From NCBI GenBank assembly GCA_024220525.1, contig JAMYWO010000070.1:12305-52635 (forward strand): a DNA stretch of 40,331 bases, read 5' to 3'. A program made the position numbers and the translations under genes. Each line of letters begins with the position of its first letter. Position 1 is the stretch's first letter. This DNA is from Cochliopodium minus (Eukaryota > Discosea > Himatismenida > Cochliopodiidae). The notes under the pieces were generated by a model, which did not search any database, had not been told where the DNA came from, and saw only the letters and a program-made list of their open reading frames with translations. Shown piece after piece: positions 11,462-23,236 of the stretch.

Positions 11462-11787
11462 CACAAAATTCAAATAAAATTTTCAATTTTTTATAATTAT
11501 AATTTTTTTAAATAAATCATTTTGAAAACAAAAAAAATTTGACCTCATTTAACAACATCTTTCTAAATGAAGGTCAAATTTTTAACAAGTTTTTAAAGAT
11601 TTATCTCTCAATAGAATCTCCCTTTCATTATTCAACCAATCAATTTTTCAAAAAAAAAATTCTAAAATATGGGACTTAGAAAGTTTATGACAAAGTTTAA
11701 TGGTAATGTTGTTTATAATAATAAATTAAACTCTGATAAATCAATTTTTTAAAAGATTTTTTTGATGTATTTAAAATATAAAAAAAA
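11462..11787. promoter_or_regulatory. divergent promoter region with an imperfect hairpin
   Basis: Spacer between the divergent starts of the TBC1D20-like (minus) and Nse3 (plus) genes. It contains inverted arms at 11533-11551 and 11564-11583 (arm AAAAATTTGACCTCATTTA, one bulged base in the other arm) around a 12-base loop. It could be a regulatory site, a short mobile-element relic or chance in AT-rich DNA. Confidence 0.35.
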
Positions 11788-13730
11788 ATGTCAAAGAAAA
11801 GAAAAGTAGTTGAGGAAGAAAATGAAGAATCAAGAGAGGATAATTATGAATCTGAAGATGATTCGAGAGTGGTTGAGGATGAAGATGATTCTGATGATCC
11901 AAAGAAGAGGAAAAGAAAAACTCCAGCCAAAAAAGGAAGGAAATCAACATCAACCAAAAAACAAAAAACAACCAAAGATGTACATCTTGATGAACAAGTA
12001 AAAAAATAATATTCAACATAAAATATATAACGAATATATTTTGTACAATAATATATAAAAGAAACATCATTATCGTGCACAATTCCAAAATTATCAATTA
12101 CAATCAAAATATGATAAAAATTTAAATTGGAAAATAAATGATCCAAATAAGATTTATTGAAGTGAAATAAATGCTTAAAGTTTCCAACAAATTATATTGC
12201 AAAAGAGGAACCAATATAAACAAAAGTTTAGAAGAATAAATAAATCAACATCATCAAGAAAGATATAATTTTTGGAAGATTAAAAATTTTAAAGATAAAT
12301 CTGATTGGATCAAATCCAACATCAATGTTGACATGAAATTTGATCCAAAAATAAAATTAAAAATTTAAAAAAAGAAATAACATTGATTCAAAAAAAATAG
12401 ATGAAGAAAAAGCTTTTGGCGGACATTATAAGGTTTTTTTTATCACAAGAGATAGAAAAGAAGCCCTTCTCAAAAACAGATTTCAACAAATATTTGAAAA
12501 CCAACACCATTCTCACCAACCCCTCTGCCAAACAATCCAACACCCTCTTTGATGAGGCGAAAAAAAAAATGGAGATGATCTTTGGGTACGATGTCGTTGA
12601 AGTTGTTCCCAGTGCTCCTGAACTTCAGTTAGCCAAAAATGCTAAAAACAATGAAACGATCGAAAACAATAATAACAACAAAATCATTATCGAAGAAAGA
12701 CAAGATCGTATTTATTTTCAATTTAATTTTAATTTTTTAATTTCAATTTAATGTTTAAAAAGTAATTTCCTATTATATTTTTTATTTCTTATTTTTTTGT
12801 TTGAAATTTCTTGTTTTAATTTATTTTGTTATTCTAATGATATTTTTATTTTTTATTTTTATTTAATTATTATTTTGTTTTATTCAATTTTTTAATAAGT
12901 ATATATTTTATTTTTTTATTACTTCTTTTTTATTTTTCATTTATCCAATTGTTAAATTTAATTTTTGTAAAAAAGAAACACCAAGAAGAAAAACAACAAG
13001 AAAATCAACAGCAAAAGAAAAGGCAACACCTAAAGGAGGCGAAAAAGGAAAAAAGAAATCAGAGAAACAGAGTGCGAAAGGAGCGAAATATTATTTTCTC
13101 AGAAACAAGCTCGACAAAGAAATCATAAATCAAATTATGCCCTCGTCTTCTTTTACCCCTTCCCAGTCTTTTGTTTACCTCATATTCGGAATTCTCCTCA
13201 CCAATAACAACAATTTTCAAATTGAAGAGGGTAAAGAAAAAACAAAAGAAAAAAATACTTACATAAATTAAAAAATCGATAAATTAAAAATTGATAAATA
13301 AAAAAATTGAAAATAAAAAATAAATTTTTTCTGATATTATTATTCCAACATCTTATCTTTTCTTTATTTATCAATTTTAATAGATTCTCTTTTCAAATTG
13401 CTTGGGAAAATGGGATTTAAAGTAGGGACGGAACATGAAGTGTTCGGGAAATGGGAAGATCTCATCTCCAAGACGTTCGTAAAACAAAGATATCTCATAC
13501 GTGAAAAAACGGATCGCTTGGGAAATGACGAGAGGGCTGTTTTTCAATACAGGTTGGGTCCCAGAGCATTTGTGGAGACTTCCAAAGAAAGCATTTTGAA
13601 TTTTGTTAGTCAAATTTGCAATGTTGAAGTCGACCCTATTTTGGCTAATGAACTCAAAAATGATATGAAGGAGTCTGTTTCTGAGCATGATGACGATGAT
13701 TCTCAGGGTGCTCCAGAAGAAGAAAATTAA
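11788..13730 (+). CDS. NSE3: Nse3 / MAGE-domain subunit of the SMC5/6 complex
   Basis: Four exons, 11788-11997, 12401-12707, 12976-13230 and 13384-13730, join in phase to 372 residues. The N-terminal exon is highly charged and basic (KKRKRKTPAKKGRKS), likely nuclear. The MAGE homology domain then follows: LADIIRFFLSQEIEKKPFSK and FGYDVVEV in exon 2; a Lys-rich insert, then YYFLRNKLDKEII and LIFGILLTNNNNFQIEE in exon 3; LGKMGFKVGTEHEVFGKWED, FVKQRYLIRE and YRLGPRAFVETSKESIL in exon 4. The last motif is the MAGE signature (family: WGPRAxxETSKxxVLxF). The tail is acidic. In yeast and animals Nse3 pairs with Nse1 and the kleisin Nse4 in the SMC5/6 DNA-repair complex. Exon 1 belongs by phase, but intron 1 is 403 bases long and crosses a composition change, so exon 1 could instead be a separate short gene. 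Confidence 0.85.
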
Positions 13731-13820
13731 AAAAAAAATGAAAAAAAAAAAAATAAAAAAAGATATAGGTTCACCAACTAGTTAACTTTATAAATTATCT
13801 TTTGAAAATTGATTGATCAA

Positions 13821-14084
13821 ATGGATAAAGATAAACATATTTTCTTGATTGAATTGGTATGGAATGAATTCCTTTTTTTTATAAATTTTATAACCCTCCA
13901 ATAGATAAAGCTGGATAATAAATGGAGATCTTTATTGATTGGATTTCATTATGTTTTGAATGAGGTAGCTGAAGAATTCAAAGAAAAGCATAATCACAAC
14001 TATAAATCAGTTGATCTTTACAGATCGAAAAAAATGGCAACATTTGTTCGAGAATGGAAAGAAAAAATAAATGAAATTAAATGA
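13821..14084 (+). CDS. unrecognised 71-residue protein
   Basis: Two exons, 13821-13856 and 13905-14084, join in phase with a 48-base intron and end in TGA. The product is short, helical-looking and charged, opening MDKDKHIFLIEL and ending MATFVREWKEKINEIK. The FxxEW-type ending loosely recalls small mitochondrial assembly factors such as SDHAF3/ACN9, but the match is too weak to name it. Its stop lies about 65 bases from the Dr1 stop on the opposite strand, so the two genes are tail to tail. Confidence 0.5.
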
Positions 14085-14148
14085 AATGAAAATCAATTAA
14101 AACCCACTATTGTTTTTCTGTACACAAAAATTCTTTATTTTTTCAATT

Positions 14149-14764
14149 TTATTTGGAATTTTCATCATTGAGTGGAAAAACAAGAGATTGCTTTGATGTT
14201 TTCAATTGTTTTTTTGCTTCTGCAAATAGTTTTTGTTGTTCCTTTGCTAATTGTTCTTCATTCATGTTTATTGTATTGTTAGCTTTTGTTTTTCTCTTTT
14301 ATAAATAAATGATGTCAATATAAAATATTTAGATGTTTCAAAATAAAGCTCAATTATCTGATTATATTCCCAAAAAATTAATCATCTTTATAAATAACTT
14401 TAAATTTTCTTTTCTTACAGATCTCCTTTCTTTATGTTCTTGTATCAATGGTTGCAAATTTTGTATATATGAATTAAATTCCAATTCTTTTAATGCCTTT
14501 ATTACATGTTCACCTGATATTGTTGATTTTTGTTCTTGAGTACATATTTCGTTACTTTCGAATGATATCAAGTTGATAAATTCTTTATTTATTGAATTTT
14601 TGTGAATATTGAAAAAATTTTTAGTAATATATCAAAAGAAGGAAACCTATGCAACACTTCATTATTAATTCCCTTGTTTCTGGAGTACATTTTACATTTG
14701 GTGGCAATAATTCTTTGATTAATTTTTGTATAGTGGCTTTGGGTAAATTATAAGTATCATCCAT
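14149..14764 (-). CDS. DR1: Dr1 / NC2-beta transcription repressor subunit
   Basis: Three exons, 14647-14764, 14419-14582 and 14149-14295, join in phase to 142 residues. The histone fold is complete: LPKATIQKLIKELLPPNVKC, then CCIEFINLISFESNEIC, then STISGEHVIKALKELEFNSY. These match Dr1 landmarks (LPRAAxxKxIKExLP, CCTEFIHLISSEANEIC, TISPEHVxxALxxLGF). A Gln/Lys-rich C-terminal helix (EEQLAKEQQKLFAEAKKQLK) matches the basic tail of NC2-beta. In yeast and animals Dr1 pairs with DRAP1/NC2-alpha on TATA-bound TBP and blocks TFIIB entry. Length is close to yeast and shorter than human (176). The gene is AT-rich in all exons, unlike the mosaic long genes. Confidence 0.94.
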
Positions 14765-15376
14765 TTTTTTTTTTTTTCTCATTAAAAATTCTTAGATTTT
14801 TGATGGATTCGTGGTTGAATCTGTAAAAAAAGGAAAAACATAGAGATTAAGAACAAGCTAAAACAACTGGGAAGAAAATAATTAAAAATATTAAAAGGAA
14901 AAATATCTCAAAATTAATTAATAATATAATAAATCTCAAAACGCTCAATCAGAAAGAAAAAAACTAGTGAATGTTCTCAATATATTATTCTCCACCAATC
15001 AAATCATAACCAAAAGTAGTAAGGATTTGAGTGTTTAGTATCATTGTGAGTTTATCTGTGATGATTAAACAGAGAAAAACTACCATCAGACCGACACCAT
15101 ATTGAAGAAACTCGAGAAAAGGTAAGGAAAAGTAAAACCCCACTATATTACTAATTCTTTTTGGGGAGATAAATGTTTTTAAAAATTACTAGATAAATTT
15201 AAAAAAAAATGAGTAAAATTTAAAAAGTTAAAAAATACAGTATGTAAATAGCCAAGTGGTAATTAATGAAATTTAATAAAATTTAATAAATTTAGATGAA
15301 AAATGAATTATAAAATTTCATTAATTTCAATAGATTTTATTATTTAAGTTTAAGTCTTCTCCAAATTGCCCTTGAA
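14765..15376. other. intergenic spacer, no gene seen
   Basis: Spacer between the Dr1 start and the Myb/SANT gene stop. It contains one copy of a short dispersed repeat (about 14825-14880, see the repeat at 18281-18350). No convincing exon or RNA gene was seen. Confidence 0.45.
14825..14880 (+). repeat. short dispersed repeat, copy 1
   Basis: An A-rich start, then TTAAGAACA, four variable bases, AAAACAACT and GGGAAGA occurs here and again at 18281-18350 in the same orientation, with about three mismatches over the 22-base core. The two copies bracket the Myb/SANT gene and the transposase remnant. Confidence 0.35.
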
Positions 15377-16365
15377 CTATTTGAAGTTAAATGTTTTTAA
15401 GACATGTGATGGCAATTCACTCAATATTCCAATGTAGCGGAATTTTTTTTCACTTTTGGAGAGCATCAATTTATTTTTACTATTTATCATTTCTATCTGT
15501 TCACGATTGATTTGTATTTGTGAATCTTGGTTTCCAAAAGTTAAAATTTTGCAAGTTAATGGATTTATACCAAATCTTTCTTTTAAATTACATTTCATCT
15601 TGATGAAAGATTGAATAGGATCAAAAAATTTTTTGTTGAGCTCATGTTCTATTTGGTTAACTTTGGGATTTTCTAAAGCTGCAATTAATGTCATGGTTCC
15701 TTCAGAATCAACCTGTCAACAAACAAATTTGTTATTCATTAAAATTTTGTATTTTTTTTTTACTTGGATTTTGAAAAGTTCCTTCATCCCAATATGATTG
15801 ACATCAAAGAAAATGAGAACTTCATTAGCACCCGATAAAATATAATAGGGAATCCCTGGCTTAACATTTGGATCAGTAATATCTAAGATAAAATCATTTT
15901 GTAAATCTTGATTTTTTGTAGATTTCTCATATAATGAATCACTACTTTCATATTCAGGTTCTTCGATTTTATGTTCTTCTTTTTTCTTTTCAAATTCTAA
16001 TTCGGCAATATTGCTGGTTACAACATTTCCAGAATTTACAAAATTTTTTTTCAACTCGTTGGTGTTTGGTGGATTTACTTTTGTTCTTTAAAAAAAAAAT
16101 TTTGTTTTCAATTTTAAAATTTTTTACTCAATATCTTTTCATTGTCCAACTTATCATTATGTATTTTTCTCCATTTATTTTTACAGGCTCCTTCTTTTCT
16201 TTGCAATGACATTGCTATCTTTGTGAAATCCCCTTTCCTTTTACTATAAAATTTTTCTAAAGCTTCTACATCTTTTTTCGTCCAACATTGTTTGTCTCTT
16301 GCAAGATTACTACATTCACTGGGATTTGTTTCAGCTTCTCCTGCTTCTTTTCTTTTTTTGCTCAT
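15377..16365 (-). CDS. Myb/SANT-domain protein
   Basis: Three exons, 16128-16365, 15764-16077 and 15377-15712, join in phase to 295 residues ending in TAA. The N-terminus is MSKKRKEAGEAE, a basic nuclear-type start. Residues about 27-70 form one SANT/Myb-like helix-turn-helix: CWTKKDVEALEKFYSKRKGD, then FTKIAMSLQRKEGACKNKWRKI, with Trp residues near each end as in the fold. The remaining 220 residues are not recognised; they include an acidic linker and a segment IPYYILSGANEVLIFF. A DNA-binding role is inferred. It starts 675 bases from, and divergently to, the remnant of an IS5/Harbinger-type transposase. Harbinger transposons encode exactly such a pair, so this could be an element-derived gene; it could equally be an ordinary host transcription factor. 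Confidence 0.72.
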
Positions 16366-17039
16366 TCTTTTTCTTTTTTTTTAATTCTTTATTGTTTTGA
16401 TGTATTCTCTTTATATTTTAATTATTTAGTTTAAATTTCATATTTATTTTTTAAATTAAAATCAAACCAATTTCAATATGGATATATTGATATAGTAATG
16501 TGAAAGGATTTATTCATCTTTATCAAAATAAAAGGATTCAGATAAATTGGTTTATAATTGTTTTAGTTTATATGAAATTTAATTGAATACAACAGAAATT
16601 CACCAAAATAAGAAATTTAATTTCATTTAAATTTCAAATTTAATGAAGATAGATGGAAAGAGTTTGAAAATGAAAGAAAAAAGATAATTTTGTTGAAAAA
16701 TTTTTTGATTTGTTGAGAATATCTTCTACAAATTTCTTTTAAAAGCAGTTAATCTTTCAAAACTAGACATGGAGTTCCAATACAAATTGTAGAAAGGGAA
16801 TTCTTGGAAATAGATAATGTAAAAATTAGTTGTTTAACTTTGAACTATTGAAAACATTATCCACCAATGGAATTTGCTCATCAAAATTCTTTCATTTCAC
16901 ATCATAAGAAATATAGAAATAATACTTAAGATAGGTAAAATAATATTTATTTTGAAAACAGAAATGATTAAGGTCATTTGATGGGAGATCTTGAAAATTT
17001 ATTTTTAATAATTGATACCTTCTGAGGATTGTAGATTTC
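16366..17039. other. intergenic AT-rich region, possible decayed transposon part
   Basis: Upstream of the Myb/SANT gene. No open frame survives on either strand. It may hold the eroded 5' part of the transposase whose recognisable remnant begins near 17040, but I could not find the first two catalytic Asp motifs. Confidence 0.4.
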
Positions 17040-17310
17040 AAGAATCTGTTCAGGCAAGTAAGGATATCTTTGCCTAAGTCCAAAAAAAACCTCCAAATGG
17101 AAGAATCATGAGTTGGGAAGATATGAAAACTGAAAATAGAGTATTATCAAGACTCAGTATTATTGTGGAACATGTGATTGGAAGAAATTTTATGTCTTAT
17201 CTTCAACATGGAGAGGAAATTATGATTTAAAATCAAAAATCGTTGCAATATCCAATATCTATAATATTTGGTTTGATCCTTTTTTAAAAACAATAAACAT
17301 AAGGGGAATT
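17040..17310 (+). pseudogene. remnant of an IS5/Harbinger-superfamily DDE transposase
   Basis: Pieces of the transposase C-terminal region lie in shifting plus-strand frames. First LPKSKK at about 17070; after a frame change PPNGRIMSWEDMKTENRVLS, then SIIVEHVIGR; after another change KKFYVLSSTWRGNYDLKSK and IVAISNIYN, ending around 17310. The order lysine/proline-rich linker, N-R-x-L-S, VEHVIG (the catalytic Glu motif) and then an LxxxYN-type helix is that of the DDE_Tnp_4/IS5 group. At least two frameshifts break it, and the first two Asp motifs and terminal inverted repeats were not found. It is dead, with only about 90 codons recognisable. The neighbouring Myb/SANT gene may share its origin. 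Confidence 0.62.
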
Positions 17311-18347
17311 TTTTTTCTTTAATATGTGTCTGGAACTCAAGACACATATTTTTAACACGATAAAAAAAATCATTCATCTCTATATTGGAGATAAGTTAGT
17401 TTTATCAAAATTTATTAAATTTTATTTATAAAATTTGCAATATTTTAAAAATGAAAATATTTTTGTGCCATACAATTTATTAATCAATTTTATATCTCAT
17501 CATAAAAACTTTGTAATTGTTCAATGAGATCCAAATTTCATAAATCCGAAAATAGTGTAATTTTTTTTGAAGAAGTCTTTTCTGATGTGAGTTTAATTTT
17601 CTTTCTTACTTACTAATTCCTTCTCATTTGGATCTAAAACTTTTGAGGAGTACTCTCCTTTTTAGCTTGCACTAAAGTTAGAGTTCACAAGGGTTAGAAA
17701 GAACCAAATAAGTTTGTGTCAGCTTTACTTGAAGCCCTTTATTGGAATCATAAACTTTCAATAAACCCAAATCAAATTTTCATCCAATTTTCTTTCAAAC
17801 CCATTTGTTATTCAGAATGTGAATATCATCTATTTTCAACCATCATTAAGATGACCCGAGTGTGTTATCTGAAATCTAGTTTCTGTTAATGGAAACTATA
17901 AAGGTTTTGATCTTGCCATTCCTTTTTTTGTAAAAATAGAACTATTTCGTAAACTATATAAGATTTCAAAATTATGAAAATAGATTTATTGACCATGAAA
18001 AACTCTCCTCCATTGAAAACGAAATAGAGAATTCCAAAAAGCAACATGAAAAAACAGGTTTATCAAAAGGTTCAAAAATTTCCCAAACAATTATCAAATT
18101 CTTTTTTAATAATAAAAATTTACTTTTATATCACTTTGAAATAGTTTTGAATTCACTCAAATTCTAAATCCCCAAAATTTATAAAGTTCCTTGTAAAATT
18201 AATATCCATGAAGGTTGATGGATTTCTTTTCGAAAAAAAATTTCAAAAGATTTTATTAATTTCAAATCAAGGTAAAGTGCAAAAAAAAAAAGGAACAAAC
18301 TCAAGGTTAAGAACAGGACAAAACAACTCTAGGGAAGAGAAAAAAGA
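17311..18347. other. long AT-rich spacer, no gene seen
   Basis: Between the transposase remnant and the UPF2 stop. Frames are closed on both strands and no splice-joined exons could be built. It is somewhat more complex in sequence than the T/A tracts and may be further decayed element DNA. The last 70 bases hold copy 2 of the short dispersed repeat. Confidence 0.45.
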
Positions 18348-18350
18348 TTA
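18281..18350 (+). repeat. short dispersed repeat, copy 2
   Basis: Second copy of the repeat at 14825-14880 (A-run, GGAACAAAC, TTAAGAACA, AAAACAACT, GGGAAGA). It ends at the UPF2 stop codon, so it may instead be 3'-UTR material shared with the other site. Confidence 0.35.
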
Positions 18351-21300
18351 ATTATCGTTAGAAGTAAAGTCATTGGGATCGTAATCTTCATAAAAGTTCC
18401 CCCTCCTTTGAGGCTTGGATGGATTGACATAAGAATAATCAAGATCTTGATCATCCTGACCAATTCTGTTAGCACTGGCCATAACCAACTTTGCCAACTC
18501 GTTCTTTTCGTTGATTTGAACCTGTTTCTGCAAGTTGTGTTTGACAACCAAGTCGGAATCATTAGGAATGAAAAGAGGTTTTGCTTGTGCTTTTTGATTA
18601 CCACGGGTGGGTCTTACCAACAAGCGGAACTTTTGTGCTTTGATGGGTGTTTCCATTGTTTTTGCAGGAACTTTTTTTTCAGAAGGCTTTGTTTTCTTTT
18701 TAGGGGAGGTTTTGGTGGCATTTTCGTCTTCGTTGCTTTCTTCACTTGAATTGCTTGTATTTTCTTCGTTGTCATCGTCTATATCTTCTTCACTGCCTAT
18801 TTCGTTCAATTCCTCCTCACCTTCCTGTCTGTCTTTCTCACTTTGGAGAGGAGATTTTTTAGTTGTGCCTGAATTTTTCTTAAGGACCGATTTCGGTTTA
18901 AAAGATGGAAAATCGAAAAGATCAACTTCTTTTGTTGAGCTTAAAGGTGAATCTATTTAAATTAGATTTAAAAAAAAAAAAAATTTCAATTAAATTAAAA
19001 TTAAATACAACCAAAAAAATGCTTCAAAAAAAAGATTTTTACCTTTATCAGAAGGACTTGAACCCAACTTTTCTTCTTCTAAATCTTTCAACAAAGACAA
19101 AGGAATCATGAGAGATCTCTCTTTTGGTCCACTCTTTAAATCTTGCTTCTTTCTTTCTTCAAGAGAGTTACTAACGAGCATCTTTAACTCATTTTCGAAT
19201 AATTCTTTTTGCATTCTTTAAATAAAAAAATTTTTGATAAATAAAAAAAAACAAAAAATAAAATAAAACAAAAATAAAATAAAAAATAAAATAAAATGAA
19301 ATGAAACAAAAAATAGTTTACTTTTCGTATTCTTCTTTTTTCTTTTTTTCTTCCACTTTTTGGACTTTCTTAAGCCTTATCTCCTCTTCCTTCTTCTCTA
19401 TTTCTAACTTTTGAAGTTCCTCTTCAGAAAGTTCTTTGGGTTGCTCATTAGAAACTGGAATATCTTCTTTAGAGAAAAAAACAATAAAAAATTTAAAGAG
19501 AAAATTCAAATTAATAAAAATCAATATTATTAAAAAACAAAAAAAATTTAAAAAAGAAAAATTTTAAAATAAAATTAATTAAAAATTATTAATTAAAAAA
19601 TAAAAAAAAAAAATTACGTTTTTCAGAACTATTTTGGGTTGGAAGAGGATTGCCATTTTTGACAGGAATGGGTAGTATAGAAGAAATTTGAGATTGGAGG
19701 TATTGAGAGAGGAGAGTGAGAGAAGTGAAAGGTCTGAAAGTCAAAAGTCTAAACTTTTCCAAAAGAGAAAAAAGATCATTCACCTGGAATTGAAGATCCA
19801 AAGAAACGTAATTAAGAGATAAAACATATCCTGTTAAAAATAATAATAAAATAAAAAATAAAAATAAAAAATGATAAATAATAAATATAATAAAAGAATA
19901 AACGATAATTAATAAATAAAAATAATGAATAAAAATAATAAATAATAAAGAATAAACAAAAATAATGAACAAAAATAATAAACAAAAATAATAAACAAAA
20001 ATGAAAATATAAAATAATAAAAAGATAAACAATAAATAAAAAATAATAAAAAAAAAAATAATAATAATAAAATAAAAGAATATAAAAAGAATATGATTCA
20101 AAAAAGATGAAAAAAAAAAAGTATTTTTACTTTGGAAATAAAGAAGGTAAAGATTCAAAATCTTTTTGAGAGAATTGGTATTGAGAGAGGAAGCAATGAT
20201 CTCCAACAAAACACAGACCATCCTCACCCTAAAACTGTCTTGGGTGGCATAAGCGTTGCTGACACCAAATTCTATGATGGCGTACAAAATGGAGAACAAA
20301 AGCTGAGAATCGAAAAAATTGGAGAGGTAAAGATGGGCGATGAGCTTGATATTCATCAATTGGGATTGTTGGTTGTTTTGTTTGCTGCTGTTTTCGAGGA
20401 AAAGTTGGAGATTCTCCAACAAATTGTCGAGGAAAAGGAGGCAATGTAAGGGATGGTAGGGGCTGAGATGGGAGATGATTTGGGAAACAAACTGGATTTG
20501 ATTGAATTTAAGTTTTCCGACTTTGTAAAGAGATTTGATGATGTAGTGGCCGTGTTCTTTCCAGTTTACTTTTCTCAGTTGAGTTACTATGTGGGGGATG
20601 TTGTTGGACTGGATTTTCTTGTAGAGAAGGTGTCTGATGTAAAGTTGCATGGGAGGTCTTTGTTTGGTTCTGATGGCAGAGATGGTGGGAGGGTTACATT
20701 GATAATAAGCATTGTCAATCATGAGTTCAAGGTTACCCCTTATGTTGTGCACTTTTTTGAGGCGAAGCAAAGTTTCCAAGTTGAGTTTGGTCCTGACGTG
20801 AGTGTCGTTAGACTTGAACAAATATCTCCCGCAATTCTCGAGAAAGATGCAAACCATTTCGATGTTGGGGAGACTGTAGTTTTCGAAACAAAGTTGGAAA
20901 AAATAAAAAGTTTTGTCGCTAGGGCAAACTTTAAATTTTGTCAATTCGCTCAAAAACTTGATGTTCTTGTTTTTCCTTTCTGCGGTCAAGTTGGAAGTGT
21001 TCACATCTGTCATCTTTGCCAAATGGTAAAACTCATTGATGAGTCTCTCAAGCAATCTTTCCGCCAACTTTGGGAAATACTGGTTTAAAGTGGCCACCAT
21101 TCTGGAGTAGTAAGGAATCAACTCTAGTTTGTTTTTGGGAACTCTGTAAAGCTCCTCGACTAAGCTTTTCCTGCTTTTTTTGGTGTTCACGTAACAAAAA
21201 TCTATGGTTGCTTTGTCGACCATTTCTCTGCTGTTACAGTTTTGTAAATTGTTCAATAAACTCACAAAACTCACAGAATTTTCACCCATAGAAGATTTCA

Positions 21301-22738
21301 CTTCTTCCACCTCCTCTTTTTTCTCTCCATCTTCCAACTCGCCCAAAGTAATGGGATCCATTTTGATTTCTTCAGTGATTTTACTCGTTGGTGTAGGAGG
21401 ATTCTCTCCAAGAGGAGGTTTCACTTCTGTTTTTGGAGTTTCTTGTTTTGACTTGGATTTAGGAGTAGAAGTGGGAGTAGAGTTTTTTTGACTTTTATCC
21501 AACCTAAGAAGAACCAAAGGAATGACAGTTGTCAAATCAGGTAAATTCTCGTAGAAATCCTGAGTCTCTTTGTCATCCCAGATACCCAATTCTTCATTAT
21601 TCTGGTTAGTGTTTAAAACTATTGTGCTTTTTGGATCCTCAGGTGGTTTTTCTTCAACCATTTTCGGGATTTCAAGTTGGAGAGGCTCTGCAAGGCTGTT
21701 TACTGCATTCAATAGTTTTTCAAACTTTTGTTGTCTCTCATTGTATCCTTCTTGAACCTTTGAATGAATTACTCCCTTTGATTCCAACTGTTCTTTTAGA
21801 TCTTTTTCTTTATTTTTAAGTGACTTTCAAAAAGAGATAATGATAACTTAAATCAATTAAAAGTTGTTTTTTTTTTATTTTTGTACCTTATATTCTTTGA
21901 CAAGAAAAGAAGAGATAAATTCAAAATATTTCCCTATAAATGTTTTCATCTTCTTTTGATTTGCAGGTTGAATTAATTGATCTTCTGAATTAACCAACTG
22001 TTCTCCATTTTTATATACTCCCAATATTTCTTCACTTCCTAATTTCGATAAATGTGCAATCAACATAAGACTATGTAATGATCCATCATTTTTGATATTA
22101 TCATTTTTGATCTATGATAAATGAATATTAATTGTTAAAGTGTTTATAAAAATTTCTTACAATATTCTTAATACAATCATAAATAATGTTCCAATCATCA
22201 AATATGCCAACTATAAAAAATTCGATCAACAAATGAAAATTCCTTCTTTGATGTGAAAAGATGGAATCTTTTTTCTCGAGTGATAATGTTTTAGTTGCAG
22301 TCAAAAGAATCTCTGCCAATTTTGGTGCTATCAATTCAGAAAATTCAATGTATCTTTGGTGCAATAAAGAACAAATATCAATCAATAATGGAATATCATT
22401 ATCCTCTATTTTATTTGATTCAGATGTTAAATATTGGATAGTTTCTTCAATATATCTTGTCAAGTTTAATTGTGTCGAATCTCTTAGCAATTGTTCATAG
22501 TTTTTTTCATTGATGTTAACAAATTTTTTTGGATATGCAGCGCATTGTTTCAAATTTGAAATCAATTTTGATAATTCTTTTGATGCTAATGTATTTGGAA
22601 TATATAAAAAAATATTGAAATGCTGAATGGTTTTTAATTATTACATGGTCGCTTCAAATTTTTGGTATTTTCATTTCTTAATTTTGATCTCCTTTGTTTT
22701 AATTTTTCAATATATTCTTTTTCAAGTTCATTGCTCAT
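18348..22738 (-). CDS. UPF2: UPF2, nonsense-mediated decay scaffold, complete
   Basis: Eight exons join in phase to 1190 residues: 22645-22738, 22161-22585, 21887-22111, 20131-21823, 19618-19830, 19322-19466, 19043-19215 and 18348-18952. MIF4G domain 1 is visible at LNLTRYIEETI and LIDICSLLHQRYIEFSELIA. The inter-domain ESKGVIHSK and IWDDKETQDFYENLPDL motif follows. MIF4G 2 has NTKKSRKSLVEELYRVPK and FLSELTKFKVCPSDK; MIF4G 3 has CLLFLDNLLENLQ and RVRMVCVLLEI. The C-terminal part matches the UPF1-binding region (MQKELFENELKMLVSNSLEE, KFRLLVRPTRGNQK). In yeast and animals UPF2 bridges UPF3 and UPF1 on stalled mRNAs. Length is close to human (1272). Exons 1-3 are AT-rich and exons 4-8 GC-richer with introns of nearly pure A/T repeats. 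Intron 4 (about 300 bases) reads as long hydrophobic Phe/Ile frames, which are artefacts. Confidence 0.95.
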
Positions 22739-23236
22739 CTATTCTTTTTAAATATAAGCCAGATTTTTTTTTTATTTAATTAATCAAGGAATTAGAGATG
22801 GGACATAATTCGGCTGTGATATTAGAATAAGAGATTGAAAGCAAGAATATCCATAAATATATTTTCTTTTTCTTTAATTTATGCAAAAGTGATTATTAAA
22901 TTGAATTTTGATCAATTCAAAGATAGATTTGAATCAATGATTGAAAAGAAAAATTATTTTTTATTATTTTAATTGAGATGCATTGTATTAAATAGTATGA
23001 AGTTTTTTTTTTTATTTAATTTTAAAACATATGTATTTATAATATAATATAAAATAAAAAAGGAGTATCACGTAAAAACTATTTTTCATAAATATAATAT
23101 TTCAAAATATAAATATCCCTAACAAAGAAAAATTATACCCTAATATCTCATTTAAACTCCAATTTTTAATTATTATTAAATCTCTACAATGATAATTTCT
23201 TTGTTTTAATTTCTTTTTCTATTAGCCGCCTAAATC
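22739..23236. promoter_or_regulatory. divergent promoter region UPF2 / eL32
   Basis: About 500 bases of AT-rich DNA between the UPF2 start (minus) and the eL32 start (plus), presumably holding both promoters. No conserved element is evident by eye. Confidence 0.4.

Noticed and set aside
12240-12330. A tRNA-like stretch (GGATCAAATCC box-B-like sequence)
   Set aside because: No matching box A, acceptor stem or anticodon arm can be folded around it. No convincing tRNA or rRNA was found anywhere in the window.
19831-20130. Long Phe/Ile/Tyr-rich open frames across T/A tracts (here and at 435-674, 10200-10377, 37820-37950)
   Set aside because: They are translations of simple-sequence introns; the flanking exons splice around them in phase.
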